Source of the DNA: Prorocentrum cordatum
Taxonomy: Eukaryota > Sar > Dinophyceae > Prorocentrales > Prorocentraceae
Direction: 5' to 3'
Length of the DNA stretch: 20,000 nucleotides
NCBI GenBank assembly: GCA_963575745.1
Contig: CAUYUJ010018316.1
Location: 1 to 20,000, forward strand
In this document: positions 1 to 9,803 of the stretch, one piece after another
Layout: each line of letters starts with the position of its first letter
How positions within the stretch are numbered: position 1 is the first letter of the stretch
Notes under the pieces: model-generated
Databases searched by the model: none
What the model was told of the DNA's origin: nothing
The model's input: the letters and a program-made list of their open reading frames with translations, nothing else
Position numbers and translations under genes: made by a program

Positions 1-1194
1 GGCCAAGGTGAACACAGCCATGTGCACGGCCATGTGCACCAGAGTGTATGTTTTATCAGGGATCGTCGCCGTCCGATCCAAAAACGTAGACGGCATTATG
101 TAAGGCAAGAGCACGGCTCCTGGCTACACGGTAAAGAAGTCTCCAGCGAGACGGCTGCCGGACCAAACGGGACTCTTCTGTGGTTCTCTGTTACTGCTCT
201 GTGGTTCTCTGTTACTGCTGCGAGAACCCCTTTGACGCTGTGAACGAGAATAGAATTGCCTAGCACCTCCGTCGTGATTTTCGTCAAACCAGAAGAGTTG
301 AACGTATTCCTATTCGGCGTTTCGGCATTGGGCGGAATGGGGAGGGGGGGGGTCTGGCTCCGGACCTCTGCGTAGTGTGACTGCTTGCAGCAGTGCGTTG
401 TATGGGGGAGATCCCACCAGCTAGAAACAGGCGCCCAAAACAACCAAGATCTACTCCACGGGGGTGCGAGGGCCCGCGCCGATCGGCAAAGCAGTGGATA
501 AGAAAACAATCACGAGGTGGGGGTCCTGGCCTCCCTGGGCGTCGCTGCCCCTGGCCCTCTCCGGGCGCGACCGCGCGCCAGACCCGCCCCCCGTGCAACC
601 CCCGCGCCCTCACGCGGGTCACCCCCTCGGCGCCTCGTCGCTGCAGGCCAGCTTCGCCGAGAGGCACTGGGAGTAGAACCACCGCCTGCCCGCAGGCGGA
701 CTTTGCAATCGGGGCCGCGAGGTTAAACGAGCAAATCCCGTGCTGCCAACAAGACGTCGAGGTTGAAAAACGGATGGCGTTTTAGAATCGGGTTTTTGCC
801 ACCTCAGGTTGCTTCAGCCTCGTTGTTCCTGGAGGTTGGTTGGGGCTGGATGGAGGTAGCAACCCTCTAACTGGCAACATGCATATACGATGAGTAACGC
901 TCCCACGGCAATCTAAGCTCGAACGCGCTATTGAGCATGGTAGGCGAGTGCCGCTCGAGCTCGCACCTTATCTGCCAGTGGCCGTTTCGGGGGGGCGTCC
1001 AATAGGGGGGGGGGTCAAGAGGGGGGGCGCAAATCGTGATCGGCGGCATGTGCGCGCCACCGAAGGTGAAAAGGCGTGTAAGACGTTTGGCTGTCCCCCT
1101 CCCCCATTTCCCCTCCTCTGGGATCCAACAACAAGAAATCCTGTGGGGGGATTTCTGGGGGGGGGGGGGGCGAGCTCGTCAACGCACCCCCGGG
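1..1194. other. No gene seen; GC-rich filler with G-runs
   Basis: Short open frames occur on both strands but none has protein-like composition. The stretch at 540-660 is very GC-rich. G-runs are frequent from 330 to 355 and 990 to 1172. A short inverted repeat, AGAAATCC/GGATTTCT, lies at 1134-1156. Near 133-155 the sequence AAGAAGTCTCCAGCGAGACG resembles the units of the arrays at 9485-9680 and 12190-12460. Confidence 0.6.
178..219 (+). repeat. Perfect 21-bp tandem duplication
   Basis: Two identical adjacent 21-bp copies (178-198 and 199-219), each containing GTGGTTCTCTGTTACTG. It stands alone, with no further units. Confidence 0.85.
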
Positions 1195-1850
1195 GCCTCC
1201 GTCCAGAGCTCCCAAAGAGCCCCAAGACAGCCCAACAGGGCCCAGTCAGAGCGCCAAGACAGTCGAAGAGAGCGTCATGACGGCCCAGGGTGACCACACG
1301 ACAACCCAAAGTGGCTTCGAGATGGCCAACGAGACCCGAAAGACAACCCAAAAGCGCCTCCAGAGGATCGCCGAGAGGGCCAGAAAAGGCCAAAATAATT
1401 TCAATCCCTTGGAACACACGATGTTCAGCACATTCGCATTCTACTTTTTGACAGCGAACCCGACGGCCCAAGTAGCCCTCAAGATCGTCCCAAGACGGCC
1501 CATGGTGTCTCCAAAGAGGCCCCACAAAGGCCAAAGAGTGCCCAAAGACAGCCCCAGGAGCTCACCAAGACGGCCCAAGGCAGCCCCTGGAGGGCCCCAC
1601 GAGGGCTTCAAGACAGCCCAAAAGGGGGAATACGAACTGACATTTCGAGCCTTTCCCACCGAGATGGCCCCTCGAGCCCCCAAGAGGCCTCGAGAGCCCT
1701 CTGAGAGGCCCCAAGGGGCCTCCAAGACGCCATCAGAGGCCCTCCAGAAGCCCCCACGAGGCCCCCAAATAGCCTCCCACATGCCCCCAATATATTCCAA
1801 GAGGCCCCAGCGACGCATCCCAAGAGACCCCCAGATTCATCCATGAGACT
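1195..1850. repeat. CCAAGA/GGCCC minisatellite, copy 1, with embedded islands
   Basis: Diverged short repeats based on CCCAAGACGGCCC and CCAAGAGGCCCC run through the segment, leaving several frames open on both strands. Two non-repeat islands interrupt it, at about 1385-1470 (with TTCAGCACATTCGC) and about 1620-1665. The first matches an island in the second copy at 13665-13735. The open frames (Pro/Arg/Lys-rich on +, Leu/Gly/Trp-rich on -) follow from the repeat and are not good evidence of protein. Confidence 0.75.
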
Positions 1851-2686
1851 CCTAAGCCAAGATATAGCTTCCACGATCGTCTCAAACACTCACTCCTTAT
1901 GGGGGTCGGCGGGATGGCGCACGCCACTTGAAGAAGAAGAGGGGCCACGAGGTCTGGGGAGAGAGCATGGCCAGGGCCATGATGGTGCTCAGCGCGTCGC
2001 GGCGGCAGCCCGGACGACACGCCGCGCCCTGCAAGCTAAGAGCGTTAGGGAGCCCACAAAGGACGTACGCGCCCAGCTATGTACATGAACACGGCCCCGT
2101 GACCCGCGAGACCTCCCGCGTGATACGAACATTCGCGCAATGCGACCTCTCGAAACCAGCGTGGATTCATGTATGTGTACGTCCTTCTTTCGCTCCTGAA
2201 GCGTGTCGCTCCGCTCCGCGGGGCGGGAGGCTGGGAAAAGCTCTGCACGGTGGCACCTGGGGGAAGGGGAAGCGGTTGGGGTGTCGCGCCGCAGCGTGGC
2301 GGGCCAGAACCAGCGGCACGACGCGCTGCCGTCGGGGCGTGGACCTGAGGAACCCTATAGATGAGGAACGAGGCCCCTTCTCTCCAGAAGTTCAGCTTCG
2401 ACTTCCCATCGAAAATCCAAGGATGACCCGGGGCAGGATGTGAAACAGTGAAGGACCGCGGAGCCCCTCGCCAACGAAAAGGGTGCCTCACTCGGAGCCC
2501 CCGACTATGCTGCATGCCAACGTCCCTGACTGCACACGGGGCACAGCTGCTGCAGGGTCGACCACCACCCGCCCACGGCGGACGTGGCTGGGCGCTTCGC
2601 CCCGCCGGGCCCCGACGCGCCACGCGGCGCGGCGGGCTGCCGCCAGGAAGCCGGCCAGGCCTCTGGCGCTCTGGCGGTCGCTCGAA
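1851..2686. other. No gene seen; GC-rich unique sequence
   Basis: There are overlapping open frames of up to 192 codons on both strands, rich in Arg, Pro, Ala and Gly, as expected from high GC alone. I see no recognisable domain and no clear repeat. Confidence 0.5.
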
Positions 2687-2688
2687 GG

Positions 2689-2853
2689 CTGCGCAGCAGG
2701 GCCGAACCTAAGCGGTGTTTTTTTCGTTTTCGCTGTGCTTTCGTTGTCCCTCGCTTTTTGTCTCGAATCCGCCTGTACCGCAGAACGACGTCGAAACGAA
2801 AAGGGCCCGCGAAATCACCAAAACCACCGTTTAGGTCAAGCCCTGCTGCGCAG
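2689..2853. repeat. Imperfect long inverted repeat (MITE-like hairpin)
   Basis: The outer arms 2689-2715 and 2827-2853 are reverse complements at 23 of 27 positions, each with CTGCGCAGCAGGGC and ACCTAA(G/A)CGG. The complementarity continues more weakly inward (T-rich CGTTTTCG on the left, A-rich CGAAACG on the right) for roughly 30 more bases. The total length of 165 bp and the absence of a gene fit a miniature inverted-repeat element. I could not see a convincing target-site duplication. Confidence 0.65.
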
Positions 2854-3299
2854 TCTGCACCTCGCTGGCGCAGTCTGCTCCACGATCGGCGGCTCAAAGC
2901 TGGAACCCCGCAGGATGGGGTTGAGGTCACTCGTCCTCAAAGCCCCATTCCTCAGGGCCTCATCTCTGCATCGTCGACACGAAGCAGAGCGATAATGGGC
3001 CTGTGTACTTTCACTCCAGGCAGCAAGCTACAGCTGCCCCCACGGCGTACGTTACCGTATCTTTCGCATCGGCATCTGGTGTAACAAAAATCAGGGCAGG
3101 TGCGCGGTGACGTGCCAGGCAGATAGGTGGCGGTTGGTCCGCCGATCGACAGGGTCCGATCGCAGGAGGGAGACTCTCCTGAGCCCTCTGGCGCGTGGGC
3201 GGAGGGAGAGAGGTGGGAGGTGGAACGTGAGGGCGAGGGAGGAGGGAAGTGTGGTGCACGAGAAGGGGGGATGCAGAGAGCAGGCGGGGACGGCAGCTG
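2854..3299. other. No gene seen
   Basis: Unique GC-rich sequence. GCGCAGTCTGC occurs twice close together (2848-2858 and 2868-2878). It becomes purine-rich towards the GGA tract. Confidence 0.5.
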
Positions 3300-3430
3300 T
3301 TCAAGAGGAGGAGGAGGAGGAGGAGGAAGAGGAGGAGGAGGAGGAGGAGGAGGATAAGGAGGAGGAGAAGGAGGAGGATAAGGAGGAGGAGAAGGAGGAG
3401 GAAGAGGAGGAGGGGCAGCAGGCCGTGGAG
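3300..3430. repeat. GGA/GAA purine microsatellite
   Basis: The + strand is a nearly pure purine run of GGA triplets, with GATAAGGAGGAGGAGAAG variants repeating at 3350-3400. Frames across it encode poly-Glu or poly-Gly on + and Ser or Leu/Pro on -, all artefacts of the repeat. Confidence 0.9.
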
Positions 3431-3744
3431 CGGGAAGAGGTCGTGGCATAGAGAAGACGGGCCGCCTCCTCCCTCCCTTCTCCCTCCTCCGACCAGTGCA
3501 GTGCCTTTAACTTGCTGCTGCACTGCACTTGGCAACAATGCTTTCCTGCATCCTGGGCGCCGATGCGGCAAGTTTGCCAAATACTCGGGCCCCCCCGAAC
3601 TCGGATACGCTAGACCAGGACATCCGGCATCCCTCGAAACTAACGTTCTCCAGACGGCTGCACGAAACAAAAGCAGCACTGAAACATTCCTGACAAGAGG
3701 CTCAATATCCTGCACGACCGCCCGTAGACTCGGACAAAGGCCCG
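3431..3744. other. No gene seen between GGA and CAA tracts
   Basis: Unique sequence of mixed composition; no repeat or protein-like frame stands out. Confidence 0.5.
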
Positions 3745-3747
3745 AGC

Positions 3748-3773
3748 CCTGCAATGCAACAACAACAACAATG

Positions 3774-3850
<77 letters not shown>
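3748..3850. repeat. (CAA)n microsatellite, first tract
   Basis: ACAACA triplets run almost uninterrupted (one ATG-like change near 3771). All frames are homopolymeric (Thr/Gln/Asn on +, Val/Leu/Cys on -). Confidence 0.95.
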
Positions 3851-3909
3851 CACTACACCGGACACTCCGTTCTCACCAGTGCCAGGGTTTTCATAGGAGG
3901 CGGGCAATA

Positions 3910-3926
3910 CCCCCACTTTGTGGGGG
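3910..3926. repeat. Short hairpin
   Basis: CCCCCAC (3910-3916) and GTGGGGG (3920-3926) form a seven-base stem around TTT. No T-run or gene end adjoins it, so I do not call it a terminator. Confidence 0.5.
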
Positions 3927-4089
3927 GGCCGGTTCAAGCTCTACCAAATTTCCAAACGACTCTTCGCCACCACCCACACCCAGCTTCCCGCCCTATGACG
4001 TTCGGACACTTCACTTCGTGGCCTGCGGACGACCGTGGCTACTACACTGGCGTGGAGTACACACCCACAGAAGTTGTTAGGACAGCGCG

Positions 4090-4620
4090 CGCGGGTGGAA
4101 ATTTTGAAAAGTCGTGCAGGTGTTTTTCGAGGACCTACGGTGCGATTCGTGTGATTTTATGATGCGCGGTGCTAAAATTCTTAAGAAACCCAATGGTTTT
4201 TGGAGATTTCGGCGTGCGCGCGCGAAGAAAAAACGAATGTGTCCCGCATGGTATTATTTGACAGGGATGATGGCCCTGGCAGGTGCGCAACCGTTGTCGC
4301 AGAAGTTCGAAAAAGTTGCTCGCAAAAGCCCGTTTGACAGAAATGTTTAAAAAGTGTTGGGTTTCCTACGAATCCGCAAGAGCGCGCGGGATGAGATTTT
4401 GACATTTTTTTGTTGAAAAACCATTGGTTTTTTGATGTTTTTATGTTAAAATCGCTCCGAACACTAAGCTTTTGGAAGGATTTCGTCTTGCGCGCGCGAA
4501 TGTCCACTTTACCTTATATTTTGCAAGGGATTCTTGAAATTTGATTACATTAGAACAAGAAATGTCATTTTATAGTGTTTTTTGCAAGGGAAAGCGGGGG
4601 GGAACAAAACAACCGGATCT
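4090..4620. other. AT-richer island with (GC)n spurs; no gene seen
   Basis: Base composition drops to markedly more A/T than either side, with T-rich runs. Two related segments, ATGGTTTTTGGAGATTTCGG followed by GTGCGCGCGCGAA (about 4191-4228) and a similar T-rich stretch ending TTGCGCGCGCGAATG (about 4420-4502), suggest an old duplication. No open frame looks like protein. Confidence 0.5.
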
Positions 4621-4689
4621 TGATCACATCGAATTACCTGAGGCTTCCTCACGAAAATGATGAAAATGTAGCTGCGGCCTAGGCGCGGC

Positions 4690-4747
4690 GGGGGGGGCGT
4701 GCACCAGGGGGCCCAACAATAATTATTCTTTAGAATTAATAATGTTC

Positions 4748-4796
<49 letters not shown>

Positions 4797-4932
4797 ACAA
4801 CAACAACAGCAACAGCAACAACAACAACAACAGAAACAACAACAGCAACAGCAACAACAACAACAACAACAACACCAACACCAACAACAACAACAACACC
4901 AACACCACCACCACCAACAACAACAACATACA
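4690..4932. repeat. Conserved leader plus CAA/CAG/CAC tract
   Basis: CAACAATAATTATTCTT at 4714-4730, followed by GTTCAACAAC, matches the ends of the cores at 9867 and 12584. A tract of about 190 bp follows, pure CAA first and then mixed CAA, CAG and CAC. The G-rich bases just before (CACCAGGGGG) also resemble the other copies. This is therefore a fragment of the composite repeat rather than an isolated microsatellite. Confidence 0.75.
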
Positions 4933-5104
4933 CTGGTCGGCCAAGCCTGCTTTGCATGGAAGAATGGCATTTTCCCAAAGTGTCAATGCCCTGGTTGGTC
5001 CGTGTCCAGGCCTCAAGGGCCTGAGCTACAGCCTGCCTCGCACAGCTGGCCGCCAGGTGCCGTCCCGCACCTGACCAGCCAATGGTCGAACCAGATGCGC
5101 AATC

Positions 5105-5333
5105 CAAAAACTCTCCTCCTTCCCCTCCCCCTCCCCCTCCTCCTTCCCCCCGACTTCCCTCCTTCCCCCTCCTCCCCCTTCCCCTCCCCTCCTCCCCCTC
5201 CTTCCCCCTCCTTCCTCCGCCTCCCTCTCCTCCTTCCCCCTCCTCCCCCTCCCCCTCCTCCTTCCCCCGCCTCCTTGCTCGTATCCCCTCGACTTCCCCC
5301 CCTCCGCGCGCGCGCGCGCTCGCGCGCGCGCCG
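5105..5333. repeat. Polypyrimidine tract followed by alternating CG
   Basis: The + strand from about 5105 to 5290 is almost only C and T (CCCCCTCCTTCC-type units). It is followed at 5306-5333 by alternating CGCGCG with one T interruption. Such sequences can form triplex and Z-DNA respectively; that is known chemistry, not shown here. Confidence 0.85.
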
Positions 5334-6150
5334 CCGCCATCCCCCCCTTACCCCTTACCATTCCCACCCTCGCCCTCGCACAGGAGGCCAACGAGCCAGA
5401 CACATAAGCCGCAGCAAGAGCGCCCTGCCGCAATAGCACCCTGAGGAAGCAGTCGACCAGGGCAGGACTGCCCAGGAAACGCCCAAGACTGAGAGACAAA
5501 AACGCTGGCTATGGGCGTCGGGGTGGCGCTTCCTTCCCTGAGTTGGGAGTGGCGGAAGATGAGGTCGAGGGGGGGGGGCAGGCGGAGGGGGACGAGGAAA
5601 GAGCAACGGCAGGCAGAAGGGCGGAGAGTGCAAGGCATTGAGCTTGTAAAGAGCATCCATCAACATCGGACCTGGAACTTTGATCGACTCGGGAGGAGCG
5701 CCAATCAGGGTACATCGGCACGACCTCGGAATCGAAACGGATCGGCCGCGGCAGAATGCGCAGCAACGCCGTGCAGACATAGATCCGAATCGGATCGTCG
5801 GAGCATCGAAAGCGGACCGGATCGAATCGGCCGAGATCGATATCGAATCGGGCCGAGCGGGTCCTTCCCGAGCCCCAGGGGGCCGTGGGCACGAACCTGA
5901 CTTGCTCCAAAGTGCCCGAAACTGTGAGTTCTGCAGCCTCTGCAGGTCCTGGGGCATCGGACTCCCAAGCGGTGGATATGTCAGAGTGAGGGCACCGAAC
6001 GTTCACTCATTGTCCCTGGGCGTGTGGCTGAAGTGGGATCCGTGGCCCAGATGACTGTTGTTTGGTGCATGTTGGAAAATCACTCCTTAAGAACAATGTT
6101 TGATGATCTCCGGAAATGGTTCTGCGCGCTCTCGCCTCGACGCCGTATCT
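5334..6150. other. No gene seen; AATCGG-rich patch
   Basis: Between about 5680 and 5870 GATCGAATCGG, GGATCG and ATCGATATCG motifs recur irregularly, probably a decayed minisatellite. Frames of up to 200 codons overlap on both strands with Arg/Pro/Ser bias and no recognisable domain. Confidence 0.5.
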
Positions 6151-6159
6151 ACTTTCTGT

Positions 6160-7320
6160 GAAAACGAAGCTCCCGCTCGAGCGGGGGCTCAGGTGCAAAT
6201 GTGGGCTCCCACTCTCAGGAACGGCGCTCCCGCTCGAGACATCCCCGTAATTCGCTCCACCTGCAGAATGGCCAGCTACGACGACATCGGCTCCCGCTAG
6301 TTACGCCTTCGCAATTGATTCCAAGGCGACCTGGCCAGAGAGGCTGCCGAATTCAGAAGCGCTCTCGCTGAAGCTATTCTCGCAATGCATTCAAAGTGGT
6401 GGAAGCCCAGCTGCGACGACAACGGCTCCCGCTCGATATTCTCAATCTATTCCAAGGCTCCCTGGCCAGAAAGCCTCGCAAAGTCAGATACGGAGGTCTC
6501 GCTCGAGACTTCTACACAACTCATCCAGATTGGTGGATGCCCAGCTACGACGACACCGTACCGCTCGATACTTCTTACAATGTGCTCCGAGACGCCCTGG
6601 CCAGAGAAGCCTCCCGAATCAGGAGCGGCGCGAGACATCACCGCATTTCAATCAAATTGGAGGCCCAGCTGCGACGACAACCGCTCCCGCTAGGCACGTC
6701 TTCGCAGTTTATTCCTAGGCGCCCTGACCAGAGAGTCTGCCAAGGTCAGAAACGGAGCGCTCTCGTTCGAGACTTCCACGCAACTCAAGCAGATTGGTGG
6801 AGCCCAGCCACGACGACACTGGCTCCCGCCCGACACTTCCTTACAACTTACTCAGAGACGCCCTGGCCAGAGAGGCCTCCCAATTCAGGAGCGGCGCTCT
6901 CGCTCGAGACATCCCCGTAATCCGCTCCACTTGGAGAATGGCCAGCTACGACAACGGCTCCCGCGCGATACTTCTTTGCAATTTGGCCCGAGGCGACTTG
7001 GCCAAAGAGGCCTCCCCAAATTCAAGAACGGCGCTCTCGTTGGAGACATCCATATACTTGCGTTGAATGTGTGACTGCTCCCGCTCGATACCTCCTCGCA
7101 AATTGCTCGCCCTGGCCATAGAAACCCTCAAATTCAGGAACGGCACCCTCGTTCGACGTTCGACATACCTTCCTGATCCCCTTCACTTGGGAAAAGGCCA
7201 GGTACGACGACAACGGCTCCCGCTCGACACATCCTCACAATTTGCTCCCAGGTGCCCTGGCCAGAGAGGTCTCCCGATGCAGGATCGGCGCTCTCGTCCG
7301 AAACATACCTCGTAGAGCTG
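6160..7320 (+). repeat. Tandem array, ~135-bp unit with two half-units
   Basis: The landmark CAGCTACGACGACAACGGCTC and close variants start near 6271, 6405, 6540, 6663, 6802, 6941 and 7197, with a partial near 7076. The spacing is roughly 120-140 bp. Within each unit GGCTCCCGCTCGATACTTC and GGCGCTCTCGCTCGAGACATC are related half-units, separated by CCTGGCCAGAGAGGCCTCCC. Units are diverged by substitutions and small indels, so no frame is preserved. The same motif appears inverted at 9485-9680 and 12190-12460. Confidence 0.85.
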
Positions 7321-7563
7321 TTCGGCATCGATGAGCTAGAGGAATTCCGGCGCGGGGTGGAGCTAGTTGGCCGACCCGACCAAAAGAGACACTGTGTCAA
7401 CTTTGGGTTGGTTTTGCTTTGATTTGAAGGATATTTGGCCATTCATTTTAAGAACCGGTATTTGTTTCACGTGTAGTGGGTTATGCCGCGTCTGCCAATT
7501 AAGTTCTCAGGTCCGTAGCTGCAATATTACTATCAAAAGACTTGCTGGAACCAACTGCGTTCC
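7321..7563. other. No gene seen; spacer between two arrays
   Basis: T-rich unique sequence between the ~135-bp array and the 176-bp triplicate. It contains no clear extra unit of either. Confidence 0.5.
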
Positions 7564-8091
7564 GAGTCATCTTGACACGCGTTCACGGTTGTCTGTACTT
7601 AACTCGAGATTTCGGAGAGCTACAGAGCTGATGCTTACAGAAACCGATTCAGAATCATCAGGCGCGCTCGTCTGTTGCATCCAAAAGCCTGAACTCGATC
7701 TGGAATCGAGCTAGGTCCGTCAAACTATTTGTGTTATTCGAGTCATCTTGACCAGTGATGTCGGTTTTCTGTACTCTACTCAAGATTCAGAGGAGCTACA
7801 GAGCTGGTACGCACATAGACCGATTCAGTATCACCAGGCGCGTGCGTCTGTTGCATCGAGAGGCCTGAACTCGTTCTGCTACTCGAGCCAGGTCCACAAC
7901 ACTATTTGTATTTCTCAAGTTCTCTTTAGAGGCGCTGTCGGTATTCTGCACCAAACTCTAGCTGTAGCACAGCTACAGAGCTGGTGCGCACAGAAACCGA
8001 TACATAATCATCAAGAGCGTTTGGCTGAAGCATCTAGAGCTCTGAACAGAGTCTGCTTCTCGAGCTAAGTCCGCAAAACAATTTGTGACCG
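7564..8091 (+). repeat. 176-bp tandem repeat, three units
   Basis: Units start at 7564, 7740 and 7916. All align without net length change although roughly a quarter of bases differ. Shared landmarks are TCTGTACT, GAGCTACAGAGCTG(G/A)T, CCGATTCAGxATCA, CTGTTGCATC, CCTGAACTCG and GAGCTAGGTCC. A length of 176 is not a multiple of three, so a conserved protein is excluded. Confidence 0.9.
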
Positions 8092-8239
8092 ATTGTTTAG
8101 AGTTGTTTGGCTCTCGCTTAAGCTTGCTTCACGTGTTCCCAGGAGCTGGGCAAGAAGAGAGCTCTACGAGGTCCCCGGCGGTAGCCAGGTTGACGGTCTA
8201 CCGCCGGCGCCCAGTCTTCGCCATCCCCCCGAATTGGAA

Positions 8240-8445
8240 AACGGCCAACTACGACGACACCAGCTCCCGCTCGATACGCTCTCGCATATTACTCTAAGGC
8301 GCTCTGACCACAGCAGGCTCTCGTTCGAGACATGTTTCCCAAGCGCTCCAGTTGGCAAAAAGACACCGAAGACGACAACGGTCCCCGCTCGACACTTCCT
8401 CACAATTTTCTCCCAGGCGCCCTGGTCAGAAAGGCCTCCCCATGG
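8240..8445 (+). repeat. Two diverged stray units of the ~135-bp array
   Basis: CAACTACGACGACACCAGCT and CCGCTCGATACGC near 8245, and GACGACAACGGTCCCCGCTCG then CCCAGGCGCCCTGGTCAGA near 8373-8435, match the array at 6160-7320 in the same orientation. The 176-bp triplicate separates them from it. Confidence 0.8.
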
Positions 8446-8904
8446 CGATGTGTTTTTTGTGAACACCCCCGCGCTCGAACCCACACCTCATTCCTTCTCT
8501 CTTCCACTGCGTACGCTGATCGTCATCACTCGCTCACACATCTCTCTCACAATCATCAGTGCCTGCCTTACGCCAGTGACTGCCTTACGCGTCAGTCACC
8601 CACACACACACACGCCTTGTGGTTCTGCCACTTGTACTCCTGCTCTTGACCCTCCTCCTGCAAATCCCTTTCGTGTTCCATCCTTCTCCTTCCCCTTGTC
8701 CCTTCCATCCTCCCTTCCTCCCCGCGTACAGAGGGCTGCGCCAACTGCGCGCGGCAGGTTGGGAGGATACATTCCCAAAAGGGGCATGATCGAATACGCA
8801 GGCGGCGTGTTTTGTTGTTGCTGTTGTTTCTTTCTTCTCTTTCGTAAACAGATATCAAAAGGTTCGGGACAGACGTGTTGGTAGGCACACGAGCAGATAG
8901 CAAC
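8446..8904. other. No gene seen; pyrimidine-rich with a CA run
   Basis: The region is C/T-rich on the + strand, with a short (CA)n near 8600-8614. TGCCTTACGCCAGTGAC and TGCCTTACGCGTCAGTCAC at about 8562-8600 are a small tandem duplication. No protein-like frame. Confidence 0.5.
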
Positions 8905-9019
8905 CCTAGTATTGCTGGACGCTCTACGTCGGCGCTGGCGTTCTCGCCTCGGCGCTCGATGGTTTCCTCCCTAAAGTAGGCTCGCGCTCGGGCGCTTCGG
9001 GGACCGCCGGCGCCCCCCC
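8905..9019 (+). repeat. Dispersed repeat module ahead of a CAA tract
   Basis: GGACGCTCTACGTCGGCGCTGG, GTTCTCGCCTCGGC and GCTCGCGCTCGGGCGCTTCGG, then a C-run into CAACAA, correspond in order to 12890-13012 (ACACTCTACATCCGCCCTGG, CTGTCGCCCCGGC, CCCCCCAACAACAA). Part is again seen near 13227-13260. It is unlike the neighbouring sequence and looks like a repeated module. Confidence 0.7.
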
Positions 9020-9023
9020 CCCC

Positions 9024-9090
<67 letters not shown>

Positions 9091-9168
9091 GCAACACCAA
9101 CATCAACAACAACAGCAACAACAACAACACCGAGAACAACACCACCAAGAACAACAGCAACAACAATC
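9020..9168. repeat. (CAA)n microsatellite with CAG/CAC variants
   Basis: About 70 bases of pure CAA, then a mixture with CAG, CACCAA and AGAACAAC. It is flanked by the C-run on the left and the conserved CATTTCAAGACTG tail on the right. Confidence 0.9.
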
Positions 9169-9265
9169 ATTTCAAGACTGTTCGCTCCGATCTGCTCACG
9201 TGCCAGCCAATAGCATATCCCAAACCCTCGGGTCTTCGATCGTACCCTCTTGGGGGTATATCTTC
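9169..9265 (+). repeat. Conserved tail after CAA tract, copy 1
   Basis: CATTTCAAGACTGTTCGCTC, then ATCTGCTC, CCCAAxCCCTCG, TCGATC and TACC...TTxGGGGT, align over about 95 bp with 10040-10145. Both copies begin at the end of a CAA tract, so the CAA run is internal to a larger repeat. Confidence 0.8.
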
Positions 9266-9484
9266 CTTATCTGCCACGTGCATTTAGCGCAACCCCAAAA
9301 ACAAGGGAAGAGAAGACGGGTGGAAGGGAGAGGAAGAAGAATGGAGTACGAGAGAAATTAGCAGGAGGGGGGCAAGGAACACAAAACAAGTGGTAGATTC
9401 AGACGGGCAGATCTGGTGGGCAGACCCATCGCGGGCAGGTCGGGAAGGCGGGCCCAGGCGACCAGGTCGAGCATGTGGGCTGCT
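9266..9484. other. No gene seen
   Basis: Short purine-rich stretch (about 9300-9380) then unique sequence. Nothing recognised. Confidence 0.4.
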
Positions 9485-9690
9485 GAAACGTGAATCGAGA
9501 GGAAGTATCGAGCGATAGCGCGATTCAATCGTGAGAAGCCAAAGCGAGAGCGTGATTCCTGAGCGCCGAGGGCGCATCGTCTGAGTAAACTGCGAGGAAG
9601 TCCCACGTGACAGCGCGACTCGTATACAAATCGTGAGGAAGTCCCGCGCAAGAGCGCGACTTTAGAATACATTATGATAAGATATCAAGC
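9485..9690 (-). repeat. Tandem array in inverted orientation, copy 1
   Basis: Units of about 40-60 bp carry ATCG(A/T)GAGGAAGT followed by GAGCGATAGCGCGATTC, CACGTGACAGCGCGACTC or CGCAAGAGCGCGACTTT. On the reverse strand these read as the GCGCTCTCGCTCGATACTTC half-units of the array at 6160-7320. The array ends at AAGCGGGAGCCG where the conserved core begins. Confidence 0.75.
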
Positions 9691-9762
9691 GGGAGCCGCT
9701 GTTGTTGCAAACCGGGGGCCAACAACACAGTTTGAGCCCCGTGACTTCCCCGGATATTTTTT

Positions 9763-9803
<41 letters not shown>

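Noticed and set aside
2045-2623. 192-codon minus-strand ORF
   Set aside because: Arg/Pro/Gly/Ala-rich, overlapped by open frames on the other strand, with no motif I recognise. High GC alone can give this.
3910-3926. Rho-independent terminator
   Set aside because: The seven-base stem has no following T-run and no gene upstream.
3011-3937. 308-codon minus-strand ORF with poly-Val and poly-Leu
   Set aside because: The homopolymers are translations of CAA and GGA microsatellites, and the remainder shows no domain.
4742-5074. Asn-rich 110-codon ORF
   Set aside because: This is a translation of the CAA tract; poly-Asn, poly-Thr and poly-Cys/Leu/Val frames all coexist there.
6160-7320. CRISPR-like regular repeats
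   Set aside because: Units are long, diverged and directly adjacent, with no identical short repeat separated by unique spacers, and the DNA is eukaryotic in character.
7564-8091. Coding repeats in the 176-bp units
   Set aside because: The period is not divisible by three, so each unit would be read in a different frame.
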